Positions 1 through 7,765 of a DNA stretch of 15,898 nucleotides are shown here, in pieces. This stretch comes from Candidatus Brocadia sp. Lineage in GTDB: Bacteria; Planctomycetota; Brocadiia; Brocadiales; Brocadiaceae. The notes beneath the pieces are model-generated. The model did not search any database and was not told the DNA's origin. It was given only the letters and a program-made list of their open reading frames with translations. The stretch lies in contig JAUQXU010000358.1 in the NCBI GenBank assembly GCA_030837935.1, positions 1-15,898 on the forward strand, given 5' to 3'. Each line of letters begins with the position of its first letter. Position 1 is the first letter of the stretch. A program made the position numbers and the translations under genes.

Positions 1-27
1 GCTTTCCATTATTAGGCGATGTTTTCA

Positions 28-1692
28 CTAACCCATATACCCCAATCCCTTCAACCGCTCCATGATCTTGGCCTCATCTTCTGCTGAGATATTGTGAGGA
101 ATGTCTGTTTTGTTGATTTGCAAGGTTTGGTATTCCACCTCTTTTATGCCTTTATTTAATATATTCACCAGCACTTTGCCGTCTACATAAGAAGGAATCC
201 GCTTATCAAAGAGATAAAGAACGGTGGGGACGATGTCTATAATCTCTGCATTGTGTACTTGATGATTTTTCTTGATGTCTTTTCCCATGGCAATGAAAAT
301 GCCATGTTGTCTGTGACAGCCGGAACGATGCAGCTTATATTGTGTGGCGGGCATGAGCATATTTGGGGCAAGGCCGATTTGCATGACATAACCTTCTGCC
401 ATGTCAATGATCAGGTCGGGGGCGTTTGATACAAAGGCTCCCGTGTATATCTCTTCCCGTTTATAGGCCTTTCGGATAATATTTTGGTATGTTTCCGGGT
501 CATTCAAGGCGTAAAGCTTTTCAATCAACTGGTCTCGGAGGGACTCGTATCCTTTTCCCTGTTCAATGATGCCTTCGGGTTGGCGGTCCTTCAGATTGAT
601 CCAGATATTCTGTCCGGACAGGGAACAGAAATACGACTTGGTTTGTTGCCAATCGACTTTCCCCAGCCCGGTATCCACACTGGGAGTAAGCGCTTTGAGT
701 CTCAACCAATCAGGTACGATGTGATCGACCCATGGTCCGATACCCACTCTAAACGTTACCTTTTTTAGGGCAGTCTTTATAGCCCTCAGGAGTTCGGTGT
801 TGATGGATATTGGCGGTTTTGGTTTTAACCGTAAGATACCCGCGTCCTGAAAATATTTATTGATATAAAAATCCTTGTAAAGCCCGCCAAACCCATGGTC
901 GGAGACGATCATGACGGTTGTATCTTCTGAAATAGTATTTAAAAATCGCTGTATAACGGCATCGAGATATTGGTAGTAATCTTCAATGGTGTCTTTGTAT
1001 TTTTGAGATTTTTTGGGGTCGTGGAACGGATGGTTTGTTTCCATGTAACGCCAGAAAAAGTGCTGGAGACGGTCAAGTTCATCGAATACAACCATAAAAA
1101 AGCCTGGTTGGTATTTGTTATAGAGATAATGGACGGCCTTTTCCTGTATATCTGTGACCTTATACAGCTCATCGATAAAGGCATCCTCTTTTCCACTCAT
1201 AATCGTCCCCACGTCGATGCTAAATTGTAATGTATGCAAATACTTTTTTAATTCTTCTTTAAGGGGTGTGGGGTATATGAAATTCGAGCTTGTATCCGGG
1301 GTGCCAAGACCTGCAACCATAAAGCCATTAACAGTTTCCGGTGGATAGGTCATAGGTATGTTAAAAATGCCGGATGTCATGCCATAGGTGTCCAGGATAT
1401 TCCAGATGGCGGGAGTCTTTCTGTCGGTGGAGGTGACATTTTTAAGTTCGTAGTTATCATGACGGATGGTGAAAAAGTCGAAGATGTTATGTTTGCCGGG
1501 ATTCACACCGGTAAAGGCTGAAGTCCAGGCAGGTGCGCTGAGCGGGGGAATGGTACTGTTTAAATTTCCGTGACTACCATGTTCAACAAGGTATTTAAAT
1601 GTTGGCAACTTCCCTTTGCTAATCATAGGATGAATGACATCCCATGTGGCGCCATCAAGACCTATAATGACAACTTTATCTTCTTTATTCAT
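28..1692 (-). CDS. AkP-superfamily phosphohydrolase/phosphodiesterase (COG3379-like)
   Basis: Predicted metal-dependent phosphoesterase of the alkaline phosphatase superfamily, 554 residues, probably cytoplasmic because no signal peptide or membrane segment is visible. Visible metal and catalytic positions fit the family: Asp13 in GLDGATWD, a nucleophile region SAPAWTSAFTG (52-62, Ser52 aligning with the NPP nucleophile by my reading), Asp207/His211 in LDRLQH, Asp265/His266 in VSDHG, and His463 in RQHGIF. The C-terminus ends in the MERLKGLGYMG style seen in many members. The gene starts 3 nt after the pyrF stop and has no separate ribosome binding site, so it is probably translated by coupling to pyrF. 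It ends in tandem stops (TAG TGA). The substrate is unknown: nucleotide pyrophosphatase, phosphodiesterase and phosphomutase activities all occur in this superfamily. The family assignment is firm; the specific function is not. Confidence 0.85.
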   Translation of the reverse strand: MNKEDKVVIIGLDGATWDVIHPMISKGKLPTFKYLVEHGSHGNLNSTIPPLSAPAWTSAFTGVNPGKHNIFDFFTIRHDNYELKNVTSTDRKTPAIWNILDTYGMTSGIFNIPMTYPPETVNGFMVAGLGTPDTSSNFIYPTPLKEELKKYLHTLQFSIDVGTIMSGKEDAFIDELYKVTDIQEKAVHYLYNKYQPGFFMVVFDELDRLQHFFWRYMETNHPFHDPKKSQKYKDTIEDYYQYLDAVIQRFLNTISEDTTVMIVSDHGFGGLYKDFYINKYFQDAGILRLKPKPPISINTELLRAIKTALKKVTFRVGIGPWVDHIVPDWLRLKALTPSVDTGLGKVDWQQTKSYFCSLSGQNIWINLKDRQPEGIIEQGKGYESLRDQLIEKLYALNDPETYQNIIRKAYKREEIYTGAFVSNAPDLIIDMAEGYVMQIGLAPNMLMPATQYKLHRSGCHRQHGIFIAMGKDIKKNHQVHNAEIIDIVPTVLYLFDKRIPSYVDGKVLVNILNKGIKEVEYQTLQINKTDIPHNISAEDEAKIMERLKGLGYMG

Positions 1693-1695
1693 ATT

Positions 1696-2658
1696 CTAAT
1701 ACGATTTGAAAATTTTTCTTATTTCTTCATTCATCGTAATTACCGCCTTTTGTGTGGCTTCTTTCCATGCACTGATGCCGTATTTTTCCTTCCAGGGGGA
1801 AACATTGTATGCATAAAGGATAGAACGGGAGGCGTTGATAATAGCTCCAAGACCATCTGAATTGAAACAATATTCAATATCTTTTGCTGTAGCGCCCTGG
1901 GCGCCATAACCAGGCACAAGAAAATAGGCCGTGGGCATAATCTTTCGTAATGCCGATATTTCATGTGAAAATGTAGCCCCCACAACGGCTCCAATAGCGC
2001 TGTATCCCTTTTTGCCAATGAAATCTTTTCCCCATGCATGTGTCTTTTCTGCGATAATTTCATAAAGTTTTTTCTCTCCACAGATAAGGTCTTGAAATTC
2101 ACCGGAGGCTGGGTTTGATGTCTTTACAAGGATAAATATGCCTTTATTCTGTTCTTTTGCCGTCCGGAAAAAAGGATGCAAACTATCCGATCCCAAAAAG
2201 GGGTTAACGGTTATGGCATCTGCGGCGAACGGGGTCTCAACGACATGGTCTATGTGAACCGTTCCAATATGGGCGGCGGCATATGCCTCAGCCGTGCTGG
2301 GGACGTCACCCCTTTTTATGTCGCCAATTACTATTAACCCTTTTTGTTTGGCGTATTTAATGGTTTCTGCATATGCCCAGACACCCCATGAGCCATAAAG
2401 TTCATAAAATGCAATCTGAGGTTTGACGATGCCAACAAGTGGCGCAATAAGGTCGATAACCTGTATGTTGAATTCCAGAATAACGCGTGATGCATATTCA
2501 GCGCCCTGTTTTTGAGAAATGGAGAACTTTTCTTTAATGGTAGCGGGGATGAATTTGAAATAGGGGTCTAAACCTACAACGATACAGCTATTTTTATGGA
2601 GGATGGTTGTAATGAGCTGGTCGGCGAAATTTTCTCTGCTGTTTGAGACTTCGGCCAA
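1696..2658 (-). CDS. pyrF: Orotidine 5'-phosphate decarboxylase, type 2
   Basis: Catalyses the last step of UMP synthesis, decarboxylation of orotidine 5'-monophosphate, in the cytoplasm. At 320 residues it matches the longer type 2 PyrF subfamily rather than the roughly 230-residue E. coli type. Diagnostic stretches are VVGLDPYFKFIP (27-38), VKPQIAFYELYG (78-89), the catalytic DIKRGD (113-118, Lys115) and NPFLGSDSLHPF further on. The start is a TTG codon: no in-frame ATG lies before the GLDP motif, and AAGGA sits about 8 nt upstream of the TTG. It lies 37 bp after the PabA/TrpG-type amidotransferase gene and 3 bp before the phosphohydrolase gene, so all three are probably one transcript. The co-occurrence with an amidotransferase suggests shared regulation of glutamine- and PRPP-linked pathways, but that is inference. 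Confidence 0.95.
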   Translation of the reverse strand: MAEVSNSRENFADQLITTILHKNSCIVVGLDPYFKFIPATIKEKFSISQKQGAEYASRVILEFNIQVIDLIAPLVGIVKPQIAFYELYGSWGVWAYAETIKYAKQKGLIVIGDIKRGDVPSTAEAYAAAHIGTVHIDHVVETPFAADAITVNPFLGSDSLHPFFRTAKEQNKGIFILVKTSNPASGEFQDLICGEKKLYEIIAEKTHAWGKDFIGKKGYSAIGAVVGATFSHEISALRKIMPTAYFLVPGYGAQGATAKDIEYCFNSDGLGAIINASRSILYAYNVSPWKEKYGISAWKEATQKAVITMNEEIRKIFKSY

Positions 2659-2695
2659 ACGTGTTTTCCTTAATTTTTTAATACCGCGGGATTGA

Positions 2696-3259
2696 CTAAA
2701 GTGCCAAAAAATTTTTAAGAAGTTTTGGACCTTCTTCGGTTAAAAAGGATTCCGGGTGGAATTGTACCCCTTCCAAGGGATGTTCCTTATGACGAATACC
2801 CATAATCTCATCACTGTCTGCCCTGGCTGTAACCTCAAGGCAATCAGGCAACGTATCTTCTTTGACAATAAGAGAATGATAACGAGTTGCTTCAAAAGGA
2901 TTGGAAAGGCCTTTGTATATGGTTTTGCCGTCATGGTTGATCATGGATGTTTTGCCATGCATAAGCCGCCTTGCGCGAACCACTTCTGCTCCATATGAGT
3001 GTGCAATGCACTGGTGGCCGAGACAAACCCCGAGTATTGGTATCCTGCCAGAAAAATGTTTTATGATATCATTAGAAATACCAGCTTCCTTAGGAGTACA
3101 GGGTCCTGGTGATATGATGATATGGTCTGGCCTTTTTTCCTCGATTTTCTCAAGGTTGACCTTGTCGTTTCTGAAGACTTCCATTCTCGCACCAAATGCG
3201 CCGATTTGCTGTACAAGATTATAGGTGAAGGAGTCGTAATTATCAATAATGATTACCAT
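2696..3259 (-). CDS. pabA: Glutamine amidotransferase, anthranilate/aminodeoxychorismate synthase component II
   Basis: Class I glutamine amidotransferase that hydrolyses glutamine and passes ammonia to a chorismate-using partner (TrpE or PabB). The 187 residues match a standalone small subunit. Seen directly: DNYDSFTYNLVQ (6-17), the oxyanion-region SPGPCTP (50-56), nucleophile Cys79 in GVCLGHQ, LMHGKTS (99-105), and the rest of the triad His168 and Glu170 in GVQFHPES. TrpG and PabA cannot be separated by sequence alone, and many bacteria use one amphibolic protein for both tryptophan and folate. No trpE, trpD or pabB lies in the window, which leaves the symbol open (trpG is equally possible). 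It is the first gene of the minus-strand unit and is followed by pyrF. AAGGA lies upstream at long spacing. Confidence 0.9.
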   Translation of the reverse strand: MVIIIDNYDSFTYNLVQQIGAFGARMEVFRNDKVNLEKIEEKRPDHIIISPGPCTPKEAGISNDIIKHFSGRIPILGVCLGHQCIAHSYGAEVVRARRLMHGKTSMINHDGKTIYKGLSNPFEATRYHSLIVKEDTLPDCLEVTARADSDEIMGIRHKEHPLEGVQFHPESFLTEEGPKLLKNFLAL

Positions 3260-3285
3260 AATATTTCTGTTTCCTTAATTGTGTA

Positions 3286-3314
3286 ATATTAACAAAATAA
3301 ATTTTGAATATCAA
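3286..3314 (-). promoter_or_regulatory. Candidate promoter for the pabA-pyrF unit
   Basis: Read on the minus strand, TTGATA (3309-3314) is followed after 17 bp by TAATAT (3286-3291). These match sigma-70 consensus at 5/6 and 4/6 positions. The expected start of transcription is about 20 nt before the amidotransferase ATG. The region is A/T-rich, so chance matches are easy. Confidence 0.45.
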
Positions 3315-3386
3315 AGGGATTTTAAGTGGTAAATAAATAAGTTCTTGCATCTATTTACTATTCATGTTCTCACGATAAAAACAAAC

Positions 3387-3415
3387 TTGACAACAGTGGT
3401 TTTTTTTGTTAAAGT
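3387..3415 (+). promoter_or_regulatory. Candidate promoter for the nusA-infB operon
   Basis: A perfect -35 box TTGACA (3387-3392) is followed after 17 bp by TAAAGT (3410-3415), a 4/6 match to the -10 consensus. Transcription would start near 3422, giving a leader of roughly 145 nt before the NusA ATG at 3568. The spacer is unusually T-rich. The promoter is divergent from the pabA candidate about 70 bp away. The -35 box is convincing; the -10 is moderate. Confidence 0.5.
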
Positions 3416-3445
3416 TTTTAAAAAGTATTAACTATGATGTGGGAT

Positions 3446-3462
3446 AGGGGAGGCATTAATTG
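3446..3462 (+). promoter_or_regulatory. Strong Shine-Dalgarno before an in-frame upstream TTG
   Basis: AGGGGAGG (3446-3453) lies 6 nt before a TTG (3460-3462) that is in frame with nusA and has no stop before it. Use of this TTG would add 36 residues to NusA, and the first codons run through the leader hairpin. Known NusA proteins begin at the later ATG (3568), so this could be a regulatory translation site or a chance purine run. TTG starts are used elsewhere in this window (pyrF, yebC). Confidence 0.35.
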
Positions 3463-3463
3463 C

Positions 3464-3489
3464 AAAAAGTGGGGATGACCCACTTTTTT
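3464..3489 (+). terminator. Terminator-like hairpin in the nusA leader (possible attenuator)
   Basis: A perfect inverted repeat of 10 bp: AAAAAGTGGG (3464-3473), a 5-nt loop GATGA, then CCCACTTTTT (3479-3488) and one more T. The GC core (GTGGG/CCCAC) flanked by an A-tract and a T-tract is the layout of a bidirectional intrinsic terminator. Its place is unusual, about 80 nt upstream of the NusA start and downstream of the candidate promoter. It may therefore attenuate operon transcription, or it may terminate antisense transcripts. Only five GC pairs make it a modest terminator by composition. Confidence 0.5.
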
Positions 3490-3567
3490 ATTTTAAGGAT
3501 TAGAAATTTATCCCTCGGATTTGGTTTTTGTATAGCATTCAATTTACCGAATAAAAAAAAGGTATTT

Positions 3568-4641
3568 ATGGATAAAGAAAGCTTATTGCGCTTAGTAGAT
3601 AGTTTACACAGAGACAAGGAAATTGCCAAAGATGTTGTGTTTCAAGGCATAGAGTCCGCCTTAACTACTGCCGCCCGGAAGCATTTTAAATCCCAGGAGA
3701 TGATTTCTATTCAAATTGATAGAAATACAGGAGAGATTTTGGCCAAAGAAGGGGATCATACCATTGATCCTTCTGAGTTGGGGAGAATTACGGCGCAGAC
3801 TGCCAAGCAAGTCATCATCCAAAAGATACGAGAGGCTGAGCGGGACGTGATTTATGAGGACTTTGTTAGCAGAAGGGGTGCTATTGTCAGTGGGACTGTT
3901 CAGCGGTTTGAGGGTTCTACGATAATTGTCAACCTTGGCAAAACAGAAGGCGTTTTACAAAGATCAGAACAAATTGATGGTGAGCACTATAATACAAATG
4001 AACGAGTCAGGGCGATTGTGTTTGATGTGAAGAAAATCGGAACACGGGTAAGAATATTACTTTCAAGGACACATCCCGATTTTGTCCGAAGGCTTTTTGA
4101 ATTAGAAGTGCCTGAGATTGCAGAAAACACCATTGAAATAAAAGCGCTGGTAAGAGATCCTGGTCATAGAACCAAAATTGCGGTGGCATCGAGTGACCTG
4201 AATGTTGACTGCGTTGGTGCGTGTGTGGGTGTGCGCGGATCTCGAATTAAGAACATTGTGGATGAATTAAACGGCGAAAAGATCGATATTATCCGGTGGA
4301 GCGATGAACCCGAGGTGCTGTTGCCTAACGCGCTGAAACCTGCAGAAGTTTCGGGAATTATTTTATCAGCGGAGAACCAGGTCGCGACTATTGTGGTGCC
4401 GAATGATCAGCTTTCTTTGGCAATAGGGAAAAGGGGGCAAAATGTGCGCTTAGCGTCTCGGCTGACTTCGTGGGATATTGACATTATAACAGAATCGGAA
4501 TTCGACGAGCGACAGAAAGGCGGTACTGTAGGACTTGCGGAAGTTGCTGAGTCAAACAAAAAATCTTCAGATAATTCGAATATAACAATCGCCGGGTCTG
4601 CGGAACAAATAAAAACAGGCGGGGAGAAAGAGGAAGTTTAA
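3568..4641 (+). CDS. nusA: Transcription termination/antitermination factor NusA
   Basis: RNA polymerase-binding elongation factor that modulates pausing, termination and antitermination. The 357-residue product starts at ATG 3568, with AAGG a few bases upstream, because MDKESLLRLVDSL matches the usual NusA N-terminus. An in-frame TTG at 3460 would extend it by 36 residues. Domains seen: N-terminal polymerase-binding domain (about 1-102), S1 domain (about 104-168, GAIVSGTVQRFEGSTIIVNLG region), KH1 (about 200-275 with GVRGSRIKNIVDEL) and KH2 (about 276-345 with GKRGQNVRLASRL at 287-299). It lacks the C-terminal acidic repeats of E. coli NusA, as most non-proteobacterial NusA proteins do, and ends in a short polar tail. 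infB follows 39 bp later. No rimP or ylxR is present next to it. Confidence 0.96.
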   Translation: MDKESLLRLVDSLHRDKEIAKDVVFQGIESALTTAARKHFKSQEMISIQIDRNTGEILAKEGDHTIDPSELGRITAQTAKQVIIQKIREAERDVIYEDFVSRRGAIVSGTVQRFEGSTIIVNLGKTEGVLQRSEQIDGEHYNTNERVRAIVFDVKKIGTRVRILLSRTHPDFVRRLFELEVPEIAENTIEIKALVRDPGHRTKIAVASSDLNVDCVGACVGVRGSRIKNIVDELNGEKIDIIRWSDEPEVLLPNALKPAEVSGIILSAENQVATIVVPNDQLSLAIGKRGQNVRLASRLTSWDIDIITESEFDERQKGGTVGLAEVAESNKKSSDNSNITIAGSAEQIKTGGEKEEV

Positions 4642-4680
4642 TACTAGACCATCGTATTTTGATTATTTTTAGGAGTGTAA

Positions 4681-6909
4681 ATGGGAAAAATTCGGATCAG
4701 TTTACTTGCGAAAGAGCTGGGGGTTAAGAGTAACCTTTTGATTGATAAGTGTCATGAGAAAGGGTTGACCCATATTAATCACCACGCGAATACTCTGATT
4801 CCTGAGCAAGCAGAAATGATAAGGCAATTGTTCCAGCCAATTCCAAAAGCAGCTCCCGCAAAAGAAGAACCTAAGGTTAAAGAGCCCACTGTGTCCCGTG
4901 AGATTGAACAAAAAAAAGACGATAAAACGACCTTGCAAACGAGTAGCGGCGTCAAGGTTGTTCAGCCAACCAAAATTGTGAAAATTTCCAAAGGTCCTCC
5001 TCAGCAGCAACGGGTTGTAAAAGTAACGCCGGTAAAAACATTTTGGAAAAAGAAACAGCCGCCAGGTTTTGCATCCCACAGAAAGAAAGAACATATGGGG
5101 GAAGTTGTAGAACCTAAAAGGCCAGCAGTTAAGGAGAAAGAATCAAAGGTTGTTATGGAACCACCGATAACGGTGAAAGACTTGTCCTCGAAATTAGGGA
5201 TTCGTGCAAATGAGATTATCACCAAGTTACTTCTTGAGCACAATGTGCGCTCAACGATTAATCAGATATTAGCCGAAGAGATTGTGCAACTGTTAGGCAT
5301 TGAGTATGGAGTGGAGATTGAAATCAGAAAAAAGGAGATGGTGGAAGAACGTGATTTTATTGCCGATCAGATGTCTACAAAATCTGAGGATATGGTGTAT
5401 CGTGCGCCAATTGTAACATTTTTGGGGCATGTTGACCATGGAAAGACATCACTCCTTGATAGTATTCGCCAAACAGATGTAGCAGCTGGTGAGGTGGGTG
5501 GGATTACGCAGCACATCGGTGCGTATAAGGTAGAAACGAATGGAAAACACGTGGTATTTCTTGATACCCCCGGTCATGAAGCATTTACGGCTATGAGGGC
5601 AAGAGGTGCAAATGTTACCGACGTGGTAGTGCTTGTTGTGGCTGCTGATGATGGAGTAATGCCTCAGACGGAGGAGGCATTAAATCATGCCAAGGCTGCC
5701 AACGTACCTATTGTTGTGGCGTTGAATAAGATTGACAAGCCTGGCGCTAATCCGTTGCGCGTAAAACAACAGCTTGCAAATTTAGAATTAATTTCTGAGG
5801 AGTGGGGCGGAAAGACTCAGTTTGTTGAAACTTCTGCTGTCACAAAAAAGGGTATTAATACCTTACTTGAAAGGCTTTTGCTGGAATCTGAAATTCTAGA
5901 ACTAAAAGCGAACCCTCAGAATCCGGCGCGAGGGGTTGTGTTGGAGGCTCATTTAAGTGAAGGGCGGGGGGTTGTCGCAAATGTCTTAATACAAGACGGC
6001 ACCTTGCACCATGGTGACATTATTCTCTGTGGGAAAACTTTTGGTAGGGCACGCCTTATTACGAACGACAGGGGGATTGAGGTACAAGAGGCAGGTCCGA
6101 CTACACCAGTATCTGTCTCTGATTTTTCAGCGGTTCCTGAGGCCGGGGATAAATTCTATGTGGTTGGCGATATACAAAAAGCAAGAGAGATTGCCCAGGA
6201 AAGGCAAAAGAAAGAACGTGAAACCTCCTTGGCAAAACATCAGCATGTTACCTTGGATAGCCTCTATTCTAAGATTGCTGAAGGGAAAGTAAAGGAAATC
6301 AAGGTAATATTAAAGGCGGATTATAAGGGTTCCGTCGAAGTACTCAAAAAGGCATTGGAAGAGCTTTCCACGCCTGAAATTAAAGTAAAAATATTACATT
6401 GTGCTGTCGGTGGTATTACAGAATCGGACGTGCTTCTTGCGGATGCATCGGATGCAATTGTGATTGGTTTTTATGTGACGACAGAGGACAAGGCGCGTAT
6501 CCTGGCAGAAGAAAAAGGCGTGGATGTCCGGCTTTACAAAATTATCTATGATGCGACGAACGAGATAAAATCCGCCATGGAAGGCATGTTAGAACCGGAA
6601 TCCAAGGAAGTTGTATTGGGTCAGGTTGAAATACGGCAAGTTTACAATATCTCAAAGTTTGGTAACGTTGCCGGTTGTTATGTAAAAACGGGTAAAATCA
6701 CAAGGAATTCCTCTGTCCGTCTGATTCGCGATAACATTATCATTTATGATGGAAAATTGGAGTCATTAAAGATCGTTAAAGATGATGTCAAAGAGGTTAG
6801 GGCTGGATTTGAATGCGGACTGAAAGTTGCTAACTATGACGATATTAAAGTAGGAGATATCGTGGAGGCTTATGAGGTGCAAAAGATTGCGCGAACCTTA
6901 AAGGTATAG
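4681..6909 (+). CDS. infB: Translation initiation factor IF-2
   Basis: GTPase that positions initiator fMet-tRNA on the 30S subunit and promotes 50S joining. It has 742 residues and an ATG start with AGGAG (4671-4675) 5 nt upstream. It carries two IF2_N-type modules, one at about 1-52 and one at about 163-215, joined by a Lys/Pro-rich, low-complexity linker. The G domain holds G1 GHVDHGKT (249-256), the switch I Thr276 in GGITQHIG, G3 DTPGHE (295-300), G4 NKID (349-352) and G5 SAV (385-387). The remaining C-terminal half corresponds to domains II-IV, including the fMet-tRNA-binding C2 domain. All key residues are present and the length is ordinary. It is cotranscribed with nusA by position; the DUF503 gene follows after about 80 bp. 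Confidence 0.98.
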   Translation: MGKIRISLLAKELGVKSNLLIDKCHEKGLTHINHHANTLIPEQAEMIRQLFQPIPKAAPAKEEPKVKEPTVSREIEQKKDDKTTLQTSSGVKVVQPTKIVKISKGPPQQQRVVKVTPVKTFWKKKQPPGFASHRKKEHMGEVVEPKRPAVKEKESKVVMEPPITVKDLSSKLGIRANEIITKLLLEHNVRSTINQILAEEIVQLLGIEYGVEIEIRKKEMVEERDFIADQMSTKSEDMVYRAPIVTFLGHVDHGKTSLLDSIRQTDVAAGEVGGITQHIGAYKVETNGKHVVFLDTPGHEAFTAMRARGANVTDVVVLVVAADDGVMPQTEEALNHAKAANVPIVVALNKIDKPGANPLRVKQQLANLELISEEWGGKTQFVETSAVTKKGINTLLERLLLESEILELKANPQNPARGVVLEAHLSEGRGVVANVLIQDGTLHHGDIILCGKTFGRARLITNDRGIEVQEAGPTTPVSVSDFSAVPEAGDKFYVVGDIQKAREIAQERQKKERETSLAKHQHVTLDSLYSKIAEGKVKEIKVILKADYKGSVEVLKKALEELSTPEIKVKILHCAVGGITESDVLLADASDAIVIGFYVTTEDKARILAEEKGVDVRLYKIIYDATNEIKSAMEGMLEPESKEVVLGQVEIRQVYNISKFGNVAGCYVKTGKITRNSSVRLIRDNIIIYDGKLESLKIVKDDVKEVRAGFECGLKVANYDDIKVGDIVEAYEVQKIARTLKV

Positions 6910-6933
6910 GTGCGCGGCTGTAAAGGTTTTTTG

Positions 6934-6961
6934 GGTAACATATCTTAAGAAAAATGTTACC
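6934..6961 (+). repeat. 8-bp inverted repeat between infB and the DUF503 gene
   Basis: GGTAACAT (6934-6941) and ATGTTACC (6954-6961) are perfect inverted copies around a 12-nt A-rich loop that contains CTTAAG. No T-tract follows, so it is not a convincing terminator. It could be an RNA processing site or a translation-control hairpin. Its right arm begins with the ATG at 6954, the upstream start option of the DUF503 gene, and folding would hide that codon. Confidence 0.45.
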
Positions 6962-6989
6962 GGAATTTCTGTTTCGGCGATGCAGCACT

Positions 6990-7301
6990 ATGAATCTGGA
7001 GTTTTATAAATCGGATGACGCGGTGGTTGGTGTCTTAAATGTCCGATTGGTGATTCGGAGTGCACAAACATTGAAGGACAAACGTCGCGTTATTAAAAGC
7101 TTGAAGGACCGTGTGAAAAATAGCTTTAACGTCTCTATCTCAGAAATTGGCACTTTAGACCATTGCCAATATTCTCAATTAGGGGTTGCCATGGTAGGAA
7201 ATGATAAAAAGTATGTGAACGGGGCATTGTCGAGTTTGCTTAATATGTTCCGTTATTCAACTCCTGCTGAGCTTGTTGATTATCACCTCGAATTTGTTTA
7301 A
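6990..7301 (+). CDS. DUF503 family protein (YlxP-like)
   Basis: Small protein of the DUF503/YlxP family, often encoded between infB and rbfA, with a proposed but poorly defined role near ribosome or RNA metabolism. Recognisable features are VVGVLNVRLVI, the basic signature SLKDKRRVIKSLKDRV-like stretch, NSFNVSISEIG and the GVAMVGNDKKYVN segment. The start is uncertain: ATG 6990 gives 103 residues and ATG 6954 gives 115. I prefer 6990 because family members begin only shortly before the VVGVL strand and because 6954 lies inside an inverted repeat. Neither start has a Shine-Dalgarno sequence. The intergenic space to rbfA (7302-7387) shows nothing except the rbfA ribosome binding site. Confidence 0.85.
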   Translation: MNLEFYKSDDAVVGVLNVRLVIRSAQTLKDKRRVIKSLKDRVKNSFNVSISEIGTLDHCQYSQLGVAMVGNDKKYVNGALSSLLNMFRYSTPAELVDYHLEFV

Positions 7302-7387
7302 TTTCATACCAGAAAATACACGTACTATTTTAAATTCCTTTTTGTGATTGTGTGCTTGAGCTTTTTCATAAAAAGAAGGGGGTTATT

Positions 7388-7765
7388 ATGTCTTCAAGAA
7401 GAATTGAACGGTTGGCTGAATCTATTAAGCAGGAAGCAAGCAAAATCATTCTTTATGAATTAAAGGACCCTAGGATAAGTTTTATTACGGTAACAAAGGT
7501 TGAAGTTGCACCTGATTTAAAAAGGGCAAAGGTCTATATCTCTATATTGGGGGATGACCTTGCTCGCAGAAGAACCTTGCAGGCAATAGAGCATGCCAAA
7601 GGATTTATTCAAGCAAAAGTAGGCGCTCATTTGCAAATAAGATATACCCCAGTATTGACATTTTGTTTGGATGAATCGATTCAAAAGAGTCTGCATATTT
7701 CAAAACTTATTGACGAGGCCGTAAAAGGAAGTGATTTAACAATAAAAAGTGAGTTAGAAGAATGA
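7388..7765 (+). CDS. rbfA: Ribosome-binding factor A
   Basis: Late-stage 30S maturation factor that binds near the 16S rRNA 5' region and central pseudoknot. The 125-residue product starts at ATG 7388 with AAGGGGG (7376-7382) 5 nt upstream. The opening MSSRRIERLAESIKQEASKII and the LKDPRISFITVTKVEVAPDLKRAKVYIS-type stretch are characteristic, followed by the KH-like fold segment AKGFIQAKVG and TPVLTFCLDESI. An upstream in-frame GTG at 7352 would add 12 residues, but it lacks a ribosome binding site and family support. The last codon overlaps the hisG start (ATGA), which indicates translational coupling to hisG. In the common bacterial order truB follows here; in this window it does not. Confidence 0.95.
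   Translation: MSSRRIERLAESIKQEASKIILYELKDPRISFITVTKVEVAPDLKRAKVYISILGDDLARRRTLQAIEHAKGFIQAKVGAHLQIRYTPVLTFCLDESIQKSLHISKLIDEAVKGSDLTIKSELEE

Noticed and set aside
1..27. Possible start of a further minus-strand gene (ATG at 7-9)
   Set aside because: Only three codons are visible and no ribosome binding site supports it.
7352..7387. GTG start extending rbfA by 12 residues
   Set aside because: ATG 7388 has a strong ribosome binding site at 5 nt and gives the conserved RbfA N-terminus; the GTG has none.
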